A DNA stretch of 40,384 nt, taken from NCBI GenBank assembly GCA_900770535.1, contig CAAHDV010000031.1, forward strand, positions 1-40,384. Direction: 5' to 3'. The notes under the pieces were generated by a model. The model saw only the letters and a program-made list of their open reading frames with translations. It was not told the origin of the DNA and made no database searches. The position numbers and the translations under genes are program-made. Below, in pieces: positions 17,583 to 25,817 of the stretch. This stretch comes from Lachnospiraceae bacterium (GTDB lineage: Bacteria; Bacillota; Clostridia; Lachnospirales; Lachnospiraceae). Numbering within the stretch: the stretch's first letter is position 1; every line of letters starts with the position of its first letter.

Positions 17583-18230
17583 TCAGATCTGAAAACATTT
17601 CTGCAGGTCCCGGTAACGTCCGAGCACCAGAATGGTATCACTGGTCTGGAACTGCGTCTGCGGAGTGACGGAATATTCAATCTTTCCGTTATGGCGAACA
17701 CCGATGATATTAATTCCGTACTGTTTTCGGATGTCAATCTGTGCGACACTCATGCCGGCCCACTGGTCCGGAAGATCTACCTCAAACAGATCATGATCTC
17801 CATCCAGATCCACAAAATCCCGGATGTGGTCGGAGCTGCAGCGGATGGCAGTCCACTTGGCCAGCTGTTTTTCCGGGTAGACGACTTCGTCTGCGCCATT
17901 GCGCAGCAGGAACTTGGCGTGGACATCCCTGGCAGCCCGGGAGACTACCAGTCTGGCACCCAGTTCCTTCAAGAGAGAGGTGGTTTCCAGGGAACTCTGG
18001 AAATTATTTCCGATGGCAACGATACAGACATCGAAATTGCGTACACCCAGGGAAGAAAGAAAATCTTCCGAGGTGCTGTCACCAATCTGTGCGCTGGTTA
18101 CGAAAGAGAGGGTTTCATTAACCCGCTCTTCATTATGATCGACTGCCATGACCTGGTGTCCCAGGGAGTGCAGTTCCATGGCAATATGTTTTCCAAAACG
18201 GCCAAGGCCAATCAGTAAAATGGATTTCAT
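17583..18230 (-). CDS. ktrA: Potassium uptake regulatory subunit KtrA/TrkA (RCK)
   Basis: This 215-residue cytosolic protein forms the nucleotide-binding ring that gates the KtrB channel. The RCK_N Rossmann fold begins KSILLIGLGRFGKHIAMEL (G-x-G-x-x-G), with acidic VDHNEERV at the end of strand 2, GDSTSEDFLSSLGV, and VVSRAARDVHAKFLLRNGADEVVYPE. The RCK_C domain spans about 135-215 (LPDQWAGMSVAQIDIRKQYGINIIGVRH). The ATG at 18230 is chosen for AAGGAG about 7 bases upstream; the longer frame to 18332 overlaps ktrB and lacks a signal. One RCK unit and small size fit KtrA better than the double-length TrkA. Confidence 0.95.
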   Translation of the reverse strand: MKSILLIGLGRFGKHIAMELHSLGHQVMAVDHNEERVNETLSFVTSAQIGDSTSEDFLSSLGVRNFDVCIVAIGNNFQSSLETTSLLKELGARLVVSRAARDVHAKFLLRNGADEVVYPEKQLAKWTAIRCSSDHIRDFVDLDGDHDLFEVDLPDQWAGMSVAQIDIRKQYGINIIGVRHNGKIEYSVTPQTQFQTSDTILVLGRYRDLQKCFQI

Positions 18231-18264
18231 AGAGATTCTCCTTTTTGTGCTATTGTTCCGGTTG

Positions 18265-19596
18265 TTATCCGACCGTGATTTTTTCCAATGGGTATTTGCC
18301 AAACCGGATCCGGTGTCCGGACAGTGCGGCATAGATTAAAGTCAGGCCGCCGACTCTTCCCAGATACATCAGAATGATCAGGATGATCCGGGAGGCAGTC
18401 CCAAGACCGGGTGTAATGCCGAAGCTCAGTCCGACAGTTCCGACTGCTGAGGCCGTTTCAAACAGACAGGCCATCATGGGAAGCTGCTCCAGACGGCTGA
18501 TGAGAAGCGCGCCGGTCAGGCAGAGGCTGAGATACATCATCAGGATGGCAGCGGCATCCGCTACAGTTTCCTGGGCAATCCGGCGCCGGAAGAGCTCCGG
18601 GTTTTCATTCCGCTGAAAGACGGATATGGCAGCAGCCACAAGGACTGCCATGGTGGTGGTTTTTATGCCTCCGGCGGTGGAGCCTGGGCTTCCGCCGATG
18701 AGCATCAGAATGATGGTCAGCATCTGGCCGGATTCACTGAGTTTGCTGAAATCTGCCGTGTTAAAACCGGCGGTTCGCGGAGTAACGGACTGAAACAGGG
18801 ATAACAGGATCCTGGTTCCAAGGCTTCCCTGCCGGAATTCCCCAAAATAGAAATAGATGGCAGGAAACAGGATCAGGATGGCGGTGGTGGTTAAGATGAC
18901 CTTGCTCTGCATGCGGTACCGGCTGAAGTGCAGCTGGTTGCTGCGGATATCTTCCCAGGTCAGGAATCCGATGCCTCCGGTGATGATGAGGACCATGATT
19001 ATCAGGTTAATCAGGGGATTCGCGGCATAGCTGGTGAGGGAAGAAAAGGGAACACGGATGCCCATCAGGTCAATTCCGGCGTTGCAGAAGGCGGAAATGG
19101 AATGAAATAGCGCCATCCAGAGTCCGCGGACAGGACCAAAATCTTTACAGAACACAGGAGCCAGTAAAACGGCACCAGAGAGTTCTATCAGAATGGTTGA
19201 CCGGATGATGAAACCGGTCAGGCGCACAATGCCGCTCATCTTCGGCGCGGCCACAGCCTCCTGCATGGTACTGCGCTGCATCAGGCCAATCTTGCGCCCG
19301 GAAACGATGGTAACTGCGGCAGCGACGGTCACAACACCCATGCCGCCAATCTGGATCAGCATCAGAATCACAGCCTGGCCAAAGGCCGACCAGTAGGTGC
19401 CGGTATCCACCACGATCAGTCCGGTCACGCAGACCGAGGTAGTGGAGGTAAACAGGGCATTTAAAAACGGGGTTGTCTGCCCGCTTTTTGATGCGATGGG
19501 AAGCATTAAAAGCAGCGCGCCCGCAAGAATCACACCGGCAAATCCCAGAACAATGATCTGAAACGAATTCAATGGCTTTTTCGTAAATGATTTCAT
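18265..19596 (-). CDS. ktrB: Potassium uptake channel subunit KtrB/TrkH
   Basis: The 443-residue membrane protein has the four pseudo-repeats (M-P-M) of the SKT superfamily. The pore loops show TSTTSVCVTGL (about 50-60), HSISAFCNAGI (about 168-178), FQSVTPRTAGFNT (about 287-299) and FETASAVGTVGLS (about 385-397); each keeps the selectivity glycine. GGSPGSTAGGIKTTT lies in the middle region. Length matches KtrB. It takes up K+, often stimulated by Na+, under KtrA control. GGAG precedes the ATG at 19596. It is the first gene of the minus-strand operon, with repeats at 19745-19831 in its upstream region. Confidence 0.95.
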   Translation of the reverse strand: MKSFTKKPLNSFQIIVLGFAGVILAGALLLMLPIASKSGQTTPFLNALFTSTTSVCVTGLIVVDTGTYWSAFGQAVILMLIQIGGMGVVTVAAAVTIVSGRKIGLMQRSTMQEAVAAPKMSGIVRLTGFIIRSTILIELSGAVLLAPVFCKDFGPVRGLWMALFHSISAFCNAGIDLMGIRVPFSSLTSYAANPLINLIIMVLIITGGIGFLTWEDIRSNQLHFSRYRMQSKVILTTTAILILFPAIYFYFGEFRQGSLGTRILLSLFQSVTPRTAGFNTADFSKLSESGQMLTIILMLIGGSPGSTAGGIKTTTMAVLVAAAISVFQRNENPELFRRRIAQETVADAAAILMMYLSLCLTGALLISRLEQLPMMACLFETASAVGTVGLSFGITPGLGTASRIILIILMYLGRVGGLTLIYAALSGHRIRFGKYPLEKITVG

Positions 19597-19744
19597 AAAG
19601 ATAACTCCAATTTTTACAAACGGTTAAGTTGCGGTTCCTTTTTGTAGTTTTATTATAAAGAAAATCAGTTAAAGAGGGTACAAAGGTATGTTGCCCGGTA
19701 TTAAGACGGTATAAAGATGCTGGTTTATGTTTTCGGCATTGCGA

Positions 19745-19831
19745 AATAGTAAAAATAAATAGTAAAGAATAGTAAAAATATGCTATAATAGTAAATAACA
19801 ATAGTAAATTTAAATAGTAAATAATAGTAAA
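19745..19831. repeat. Array of seven AATAGTAAA direct repeats
   Basis: Exact copies of AATAGTAAA (minus: TTTACTATT) start at 19745, 19758, 19768, 19787, 19800, 19813 and 19823, with steps of 13, 10, 19, 13, 13 and 10. The array fills the divergent region between ktrB and the ATPase gene and spans the ATPase promoter's TATAAT (19784-19789). Regular 10-base phasing suggests a protein bound on one DNA face. On the minus strand the TTTACT direct repeats resemble OmpR-family sites in layout. The remaining 19597-19744 holds a ktrB leader with possible -10 boxes at 19652-19657 and 19708-19714 (minus strand). Confidence 0.85.
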
Positions 19832-19847
19832 TGAATGGAGAAACATC

Positions 19848-20882
19848 ATGCAGAATCCATATACCTTAACCTTCGGGAAGGAACCCATCGAATATATTAA
19901 ACGAATCGCGGAAGAACGGCAGATTTTAGAGGATTTTCTGGCACCCAATCCTCCTCAGCAGGTGTATATGATTTCCGGAGTCCGGGGATGCGGAAAAACC
20001 GTGTTTATGACAGATGTTTCCCAGGTGATAGGAAAAGACAAGGACTGGATTGTTGTAGATTTAAGTCCGTACAAGTCTGATCTGATGCAGGAGGCCGCAG
20101 CTTATCTGAGCAGCATTCAGGGCCTGGCGCAGATATTTCAGAAGGCAAAACTCAATTTCTCTTTATTTGGATTTGGTCTGGAGGTATCCGATACGGCACC
20201 GATTGCGGATATTCAGGTTGCTTTGGAACGGATGATTGAGAATCTTGCGCAGTATCACAAAAAAATCTTATTTACCATTGATGAGGTGACTGCTTCTCCT
20301 CAGATCAAGTCATTTACATTTGCCGTTCAGCAGATGCTGCGTAAAAACGCCCCGGTATTTTTGCTGATGGCGGGTTTGTATCAGAACATTTCGGATCTTC
20401 AAAATGAGAAGAATCTGACATTTCTGTACCGTGCGCCCAAAATCATACTCTCTCCGCTGAATATCGGTGCCATGGCGGATAATTACAGACAGAATATAAA
20501 GCTTACAGCAGATGATGCCAGAGAGATGGCAAAGCTCACAAAGGGGTATCCTTTTGCGTTTCAGGTTGTGGGTTATTTCTTGTGGAAGGATCCGGGAAAT
20601 TTTACAAAAGTAATCAGTCAGTCCAGGCAATACCTGGAAGAACAATCCTATGAAAAAATCTGGTCAGAATTATCAGCAAAAGACCGTGAGCTTGCAGGTG
20701 CTATTGCCCAATGTCCAGGCGGAAGCATTCGTGAAATCAAAGAAATGCTTCATATAGAACAAAACGAATTAAATCCATACCGGAAAAGACTGATCCGGAA
20801 AGGGATTGCAGATGGTTCCATGCGTGGTTATCTTACGTTTTCACTGCCTTTTTTTACGGACTTTGTATTAGACAATATTTGA
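19848..20882 (+). CDS. AAA/STAND-type ATP-binding protein
   Basis: This 344-residue protein is a P-loop ATPase of the AAA_16/ATPase_2 kind. GVRGCGKT (Walker A) is at 44-51, ILFTIDEV (Walker B, D145 E146) follows, VFLLMAGLYQN lies in the sensor-1 region, and LSPLNIGAMADNYRQ comes next. LTKGYPFAFQVVGYFLW is typical of the lid helix in STAND/Orc-like proteins. The C-terminal 90 residues look like a winged helix (SIREIKEMLHIEQNELNPYRKRLIRKGIA). No effector domain is visible. GGAG lies 8 bases before the ATG. The gene stands directly behind the repeat array, which covers its promoter. Such proteins occur as isolated DNA-binding or defence-related ATPases; the role here is unknown. Confidence 0.8.
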   Translation: MQNPYTLTFGKEPIEYIKRIAEERQILEDFLAPNPPQQVYMISGVRGCGKTVFMTDVSQVIGKDKDWIVVDLSPYKSDLMQEAAAYLSSIQGLAQIFQKAKLNFSLFGFGLEVSDTAPIADIQVALERMIENLAQYHKKILFTIDEVTASPQIKSFTFAVQQMLRKNAPVFLLMAGLYQNISDLQNEKNLTFLYRAPKIILSPLNIGAMADNYRQNIKLTADDAREMAKLTKGYPFAFQVVGYFLWKDPGNFTKVISQSRQYLEEQSYEKIWSELSAKDRELAGAIAQCPGGSIREIKEMLHIEQNELNPYRKRLIRKGIADGSMRGYLTFSLPFFTDFVLDNI

Positions 20883-20906
20883 GACACACCATTTTAGGAG
20901 CAATTC

Positions 20907-21980
20907 ATGAAGAAAAATAAGAAACTTGGTAGTCAGTATCTTGCAGCAGCAGGGATTTTCCTGCTGGTTTTAACAGCCGTACTTCAGATGTGCGCCCGGA
21001 CGGTTCCTGGTTTTGGCACCTGGTATGCTCATCATATTTATCCATGGATTGTGGGCAGCGTAGGAAGAGTGACGGGTCTGTTCCCATTTTCTGTAGTTGA
21101 GCTGGGGCTTTACGGGCTGATCTTGCTGCTGGCGCTGGATGTGTGGCATTTGCTGCGGAAAAAGTGGTGCGGTATATTCAGCCGGTGGCTTTTTATCACC
21201 GGCGCGCTGCTGTTTCTGTACACTGCCAACTGTGGCATCAATTACTATGCTTCCTCCTTTTCTTCCTATGCCGGTCTGGAAGACGGCACTTACACGGTAG
21301 AAGAACTGGATGCCCTGTGCAGTGATCTGGTGGAACTGGTCAATGAATCCGCAAAGACCGGGCGGCAGGTTTACCGGGAGAACCGCAGCGTGTGGCGGGC
21401 AGAAGCCGTGAAGGCCATGCAGGCGGCGGGAGAAGCATTTTCCTGCCTGTCCGGATTTTATCCGAAGCCGAAGGAGGTTCTGGTTTCCCAGATTCTTTCC
21501 GTGCAGCAGCTTTGCGGCATCTACTCGCCATTTACGATTGAGGCAAATTTTAATGGAGACATGCCGGACTACAATGTGCCGCATACCCTCTGTCATGAGC
21601 TTTCCCATTTAAAGGGCTTTATGCGGGAGGATGAGGCAAACTTTATTGGCTATCTGGCCTGCATTTCATCGGAAAAGGAAGCATTTCGCTACAGTGGTTA
21701 TCTGACCGGCTGGGTTTATGCGGGAAATGCCCTGGCGCGGGTGGACATGAGTCGTTACATAGAACTGACGAACCAGCTTTACGGGGAGGCAAGACAGGAT
21801 CTGGATGAAAATTCAGATTTCTGGAACCGGTATGAGAGTAAGGTGTCTGAGGCGGCAACGCAGATGAATGACACGTATTTAAAGATGAATTCCCAGACCG
21901 AGGGAGTGAAAAGCTACGGACGAATGGTGGATCTGATGCTGTCCTACCGGAGAATGCAGCAGCAGGAGCCAGAGCGGTGA
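20907..21980 (+). CDS. DUF3810 family membrane protein with HExxH zinc-peptidase motif
   Basis: The 357-residue protein has three membrane helices in the first 115 residues. A large outside-facing domain follows, with the motif CHELSHLKGFMREDEANFIGYL (H230, E231, H234; downstream Glu in DEANF as likely third ligand), a gluzincin-like zinc site. This matches the DUF3810 family, whose substrate is unknown. AGGAGCAATTC precedes the ATG, 24 bases after the ATPase stop, so the two may be co-transcribed. A role in envelope protein processing is a guess from topology. Confidence 0.8.
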   Translation: MKKNKKLGSQYLAAAGIFLLVLTAVLQMCARTVPGFGTWYAHHIYPWIVGSVGRVTGLFPFSVVELGLYGLILLLALDVWHLLRKKWCGIFSRWLFITGALLFLYTANCGINYYASSFSSYAGLEDGTYTVEELDALCSDLVELVNESAKTGRQVYRENRSVWRAEAVKAMQAAGEAFSCLSGFYPKPKEVLVSQILSVQQLCGIYSPFTIEANFNGDMPDYNVPHTLCHELSHLKGFMREDEANFIGYLACISSEKEAFRYSGYLTGWVYAGNALARVDMSRYIELTNQLYGEARQDLDENSDFWNRYESKVSEAATQMNDTYLKMNSQTEGVKSYGRMVDLMLSYRRMQQQEPER

Positions 21981-22037
21981 ACTTAAAAACCGCCGGGATT
22001 TTCTTAACGAAAACTTTATAAAAATGGGCCAAACCAG

Positions 22038-22066
22038 TGGAAAATATGAGAAAAATCGGCTATAAT
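22038..22066 (+). promoter_or_regulatory. Probable glgB promoter
   Basis: TGGAAA (22038-22043, 4 of 6 to consensus), 17 bases, and a perfect TATAAT (22061-22066) lie about 80 bases upstream of glgB. The leader contains GGGAGGG just before the start codon. Confidence 0.6.
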
Positions 22067-22150
22067 AAATTTCAGAATTAACGATCGGAAACTTTGAAAT
22101 GTCGCAATTTTTGTCGAATTTCCGACTCTATATCTTTGGGAGGGCTATGA

Positions 22151-24664
22151 ATGGATCAGGTATTATATGAGTTAATGGACTGGGCTGGAATTGAAGAGAT
22201 CGTGTATTCCGAGGCAGCAAATCCAGAGCGTCTGCTGGGAGCACATGAGGTAGAAGAGGGACTGCTGATCCAGGTATTTATGCCGCACGCGGTAGCCGTG
22301 GCAGCGAAGGTTGGAAATAAGAGCTATCCCATGGAACTGCAGGATGAGGCCGGATATTACGCGGTGCTTCTGCATGGAAAGAAGATGACCAAGTATCTTC
22401 TGGAGATTACTTACGATAACGGGACGACAGAGGAAGTGCAGGATCCTTACGCATTTCCGTCCCAGTTTACGGACGCGGAGCTGAAAAAGTTTGACGCAGG
22501 CATTTATTACGATGTATACCGCAAGATGGGCGCGCATCCCGTGACGGTTGACGGTGTAAAAGGCGTTTATTTTGCCGTGTGGGCACCGTGCGCCATGCGC
22601 GTCAGCGTAGTCGGTGACTTTAATATGTGGGATGGCAGACGCAACCAGATGAAGCGCCTGGGCGATTCCGGCGTCTTTGAACTGTTTATGCCGGGGCTTG
22701 AGGCCGGAGCGCTTTACAAGTATGAAATCAAGAATCATCATGGTGAGCCGATGTTAAAAGCTGACCCCTACGGAAATTACTCCGAACTGCGTCCGGACAA
22801 CGCTTCCATTGTCTGGGATCTGGAACAGTTTTCCTGGAACGATGAAATCTGGATGAAGAACCGGGAATTGGAGGCGGCAAAGGATAAGCCGCTTTCTATT
22901 TATGAACTGCATCTGGGATCCTGGAAGCGTCACGAATTAAAGATGGATGCGGACGGGGAGCCGGTGATCGGCTCTGAGTTTTATAATTACCGGGAGATCG
23001 CACCGAAGCTGGCAGAGTATGTGAAAAAGATGGGTTACACCCATGTGGAACTCATGCCGGTGATGGAGCATCCGTTAGATGAGTCCTGGGGCTATCAGGT
23101 GACCGGTTACTATGCGCCGACCAGCCGCTATGGCACTCCGGATGATTTTATGTACTTCATGAACTATATGCATGAGCAGGGCATTGGCGTGATCCTGGAC
23201 TGGGTACCGGCTCATTTCCCGCGGGATGCCCATGGTCTGGCCTGCTTTGACGGAACCTGTGTTTACGAGCATCAGGACCCGCGCCAGGGCGCGCATCCGC
23301 ACTGGGGCACCCTGATTTACAACTATGGACGGCCGCAGGTTACAAACTTCCTGATCGCCAACGCGCTGTTCTGGGCAAAACAGTATCACGCGGACGGCAT
23401 CCGCATGGATGCAGTGGCTTCCATGCTGTATCTGGATTACGGTAAGAATGACGGTGAGTGGGTAGCCAATATTTACGGCGGCCACGAGAATCTGGAGGCT
23501 GTGGAGTTCTTAAAGCATCTGAATAGCGTGTTTAAGAAGGAAATCAAAGGCGGTCTGCTGATTGCAGAGGAATCTACCGCATGGCCGCAGATCACCGGTT
23601 CCGTGAAGGAGAACGGCCTTGGTTTTGACTACAAGTGGAATATGGGCTGGATGAACGACTTTACCGGCTACATGCAGTGTGACCCGTACTTCCGCAACCA
23701 GCATTATGGCGAGCTGACCTTCAGCATGCTTTATGCTTACAGTGAAGATTTTGTGCTGGTATTCTCCCATGATGAGGTGGTACACGGAAAATCCTCCATG
23801 CTCTTAAAGATGCCGGGGGAGACCTATGAGGAGAAATCGGCAAATCTGCGCACCGCGTATGGTTTTATGTACGGCCATCCGGGCAAGAAACTGCTGTTCA
23901 TGGGCCAGGAGTTCGCGCAGATCTCTGAGTGGAATGAGAACGAGGAACTTCCGTGGAACATTCTGGAATATCCGCTCCATAAAAACATGCAGGATTATGT
24001 GAAGGCTTTAAATGAGCTGTACCGCAGTCATCCTGCCATGTATCAGAAAGATTTTGAGCAGGAGGGCTTTGAGTGGATCAACTGCACCTCCGCTGCAGAT
24101 AATATGGTTGTCTTTATGAGAAAGACAGACAAGCCGGAGGAAACATTACTTTTTGTCTGCAACTTTGCGCCGGTATTGCATGAGAAATACCAGATCGGAC
24201 TTCCGTTTGCGGGCAGATATAAGGAGATTTTCAACAGTGACGCGAAGCAGTTTGGCGGAAGCGGCAAGGGCAATCCCCGCGTGAGAGCCGCAAAGAAGGA
24301 AGAATACGATGGCCGCGAATACTCCATGCAGATCACGGTTCCGCCAATGGCTATGATCGTGTTCTCCTGTGAACCGGCTGCACCGAAGAAACCGGCGGCG
24401 AAGAAGACTGCAGCAAAGAAAACTACGGCTGGAACTGCAAAAAAAGAAGCTGATAAGAAAAAAGCTGCTGCGAAGAAGACAGTAGCGGCAAAGAACGAAA
24501 CCGTACCGAAAACAGCCGGCGCGGCCAGAAAAGCGGCAGAGGAAACTGTGAAAGCAGCAAAAGAAACTGCGGCAGCAGCTGTGAAGGATGTCGTAAAGAA
24601 AGCAAAAGATACAGCATCAGAAGTAAAGAAAGCCGCAGAAAAAGCAGCGGAGAAAAAAGCATAG
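22151..24664 (+). CDS. glgB: 1,4-alpha-glucan branching enzyme with lysine/alanine-rich C-terminal tail
   Basis: GlgB cuts alpha-1,4-glucan and re-attaches it as alpha-1,6 branches of glycogen. The protein has an N-terminal beta module, a CBM48 domain (GVYFAVWAPCAMRVSVVGDFN, about 140-230) and a GH13 barrel (IYELHLGSW onward). D420 is the nucleophile in DGIRMDAVAS, E473 the acid in LIAEESTAWP, and D541 lies in VFSHDEVVHG. A C-terminal beta domain follows. The normal enzyme ends near residue 742 (about 740 aa). Here 95 further residues contain about 27 Lys and 32 Ala, in KKPAAKK/AAKKT repeats turning into an amphipathic AEETVKAAKET-type helix. This resembles histone H1 or phasin tails and is unusual. 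GGGAGGG precedes the ATG near 22151. No other glg gene is adjacent. Confidence 0.95.
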   Translation: MDQVLYELMDWAGIEEIVYSEAANPERLLGAHEVEEGLLIQVFMPHAVAVAAKVGNKSYPMELQDEAGYYAVLLHGKKMTKYLLEITYDNGTTEEVQDPYAFPSQFTDAELKKFDAGIYYDVYRKMGAHPVTVDGVKGVYFAVWAPCAMRVSVVGDFNMWDGRRNQMKRLGDSGVFELFMPGLEAGALYKYEIKNHHGEPMLKADPYGNYSELRPDNASIVWDLEQFSWNDEIWMKNRELEAAKDKPLSIYELHLGSWKRHELKMDADGEPVIGSEFYNYREIAPKLAEYVKKMGYTHVELMPVMEHPLDESWGYQVTGYYAPTSRYGTPDDFMYFMNYMHEQGIGVILDWVPAHFPRDAHGLACFDGTCVYEHQDPRQGAHPHWGTLIYNYGRPQVTNFLIANALFWAKQYHADGIRMDAVASMLYLDYGKNDGEWVANIYGGHENLEAVEFLKHLNSVFKKEIKGGLLIAEESTAWPQITGSVKENGLGFDYKWNMGWMNDFTGYMQCDPYFRNQHYGELTFSMLYAYSEDFVLVFSHDEVVHGKSSMLLKMPGETYEEKSANLRTAYGFMYGHPGKKLLFMGQEFAQISEWNENEELPWNILEYPLHKNMQDYVKALNELYRSHPAMYQKDFEQEGFEWINCTSAADNMVVFMRKTDKPEETLLFVCNFAPVLHEKYQIGLPFAGRYKEIFNSDAKQFGGSGKGNPRVRAAKKEEYDGREYSMQITVPPMAMIVFSCEPAAPKKPAAKKTAAKKTTAGTAKKEADKKKAAAKKTVAAKNETVPKTAGAARKAAEETVKAAKETAAAAVKDVVKKAKDTASEVKKAAEKAAEKKA

Positions 24665-24675
24665 AAAGAATTCAG

Positions 24676-24706
24676 AAAACTGCCAGGAGAAATCCCGGCA
24701 GTTTTT
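24676..24706 (+). terminator. Intrinsic terminator after glgB
   Basis: AAAACTGCC (24676-24684) pairs with GGCAGTTTTT (24697-24706) around a 12-base loop. It ends the glgB transcript 12 bases after its stop codon. Confidence 0.85.
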
Positions 24707-24710
24707 CCGT

Positions 24711-24739
24711 TTGAACTTTGCGCAGGCCCGTGCTATGAT
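24711..24739 (+). promoter_or_regulatory. Sigma-A promoter of rbsK
   Basis: TTGAAC (24711-24716), exactly 17 bases, and TATGAT (24734-24739) stand just after the glgB terminator and 36 bases before the ribokinase start. Confidence 0.75.
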
Positions 24740-24774
24740 GGACGCAGTGCTATTTAGGAGGAGGAAGAAACATC

Positions 24775-25674
24775 ATGAAGAAGATTGTGGTGGTAGGCAG
24801 TATCAACATGGATTATGTGACCCATGTGCAGCAGCAGCCGGGGGTTGGTGAAACTGTTTCCGGACAGGGACTGGATTTAAAGCCAGGCGGGAAGGGGGCC
24901 AACCAGGCATACGCGGCAGCATATCTGGGGGCAGATGTTACGATGCTTGGCGCGATTGGCAATGACGCGGCAGGCCGTATGAGCCTGGAAAGCTTACAGC
25001 ATGCGGGGGTTCACACGGAATACATTCAGACAGTGGAGGGTGTCAGCACCGGAACCGCTCTGATCGCGGTGAATGCAGAGGGGGATAACAGCATCATCGT
25101 CATTCCGGGAGCAAACGACAAAGTAGACCGCAGTTATGTGGATTCCGTTATGGAGATGATCCTGGCAAGCGACATCGTGATTCTTCAGCTGGAGATTCCG
25201 TTTGATACCGTATGCTATGTGGCAGAAAAGGCCAAACAGGCAGGCAAGACCGTGATTCTGGATCCGGCACCGGCAAGGGAACTTCCGGAAGAGCTGATCC
25301 GTGGTCTCACCATCGTAAAGCCGAACCAGACCGAGATCATGAAGGTGCTGGGCCGGGCAGAGGAAACCTGTCAGCCGGAGCGGGAACTGAATACTTTAAA
25401 GGCAATGGGCGTGGCACATCCGATCATTACCCTTGGTTCTAAGGGATGCTGTACTCTGGATGCAGATGGAAAGATGGAGAATGTGCCGGCAGTGAAAGCA
25501 TCCGCAGTAGATACCACCGGAGCAGGCGACTGCTTTACTGGAGCTATGGCATGCAGCCTTGCGGAGGGCAATCCGCTGGAAAAGGCACTGGAATTTGCGG
25601 CAAAGGCAAGTGCAATTGCAGTAACCAGAGCCGGTGCACAGCCTTCATTTCCGTCAAGAAAAGAAATTTTGTAA
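24775..25674 (+). CDS. rbsK: Ribokinase (PfkB family)
   Basis: Ribokinase phosphorylates D-ribose at O5 to feed the pentose phosphate pathway. The 299 residues match family length. VVGSINMDYV opens the fold; KPGGKGANQAYAAAYLG is the sugar-binding PfkB signature 1. NPxxNE-like VKPNQTEI follows, and signature 2, DTTGAGDCFTGA, carries the anion hole and catalytic D252. AGGAGGAGG lies about 10 bases before the ATG at 24775, with its own promoter at 24711. The following nucleoside hydrolase and uridine phosphorylase would yield ribose or ribose-1-phosphate, so this kinase fits a nucleoside salvage block, though a terminator separates them. Confidence 0.94.
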   Translation: MKKIVVVGSINMDYVTHVQQQPGVGETVSGQGLDLKPGGKGANQAYAAAYLGADVTMLGAIGNDAAGRMSLESLQHAGVHTEYIQTVEGVSTGTALIAVNAEGDNSIIVIPGANDKVDRSYVDSVMEMILASDIVILQLEIPFDTVCYVAEKAKQAGKTVILDPAPARELPEELIRGLTIVKPNQTEIMKVLGRAEETCQPERELNTLKAMGVAHPIITLGSKGCCTLDADGKMENVPAVKASAVDTTGAGDCFTGAMACSLAEGNPLEKALEFAAKASAIAVTRAGAQPSFPSRKEIL

Positions 25675-25740
25675 GCCTAACATAAATTTTTTTAGATAAA
25701 TTTAAGAAAAAACGGAAAATCCGTCAAAAATCACAAAAAA

Positions 25741-25779
25741 ACGTGGCTATCATGTTAACAAACATGATAGCCATGTTTT
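25741..25779. terminator. Intrinsic (bidirectional-looking) terminator after rbsK
   Basis: 16-base arms 25741-25756 and 25761-25776 (GTGGCTATCATGTT against AACATGATAGCCA at the core) pair with one G-T wobble around AACA. They are followed by TTTT and preceded by an A-rich run. It lies 66 bases after rbsK and 40 before the nucleoside hydrolase. Confidence 0.85.
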
Positions 25780-25817
25780 AATATAAGCACACAAGATAAA
25801 AAGGAGCGGATTTATAA

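Noticed and set aside
19745..19831. Iterons of a plasmid or element origin
   Set aside because: No replication initiator is adjacent, and the surroundings are ordinary chromosomal operons; divergent regulatory sites explain the layout better.
19145..19948. Minus-strand frame of 267 codons
   Set aside because: It shadows ktrB in another frame and crosses the repeat array; no family resemblance.
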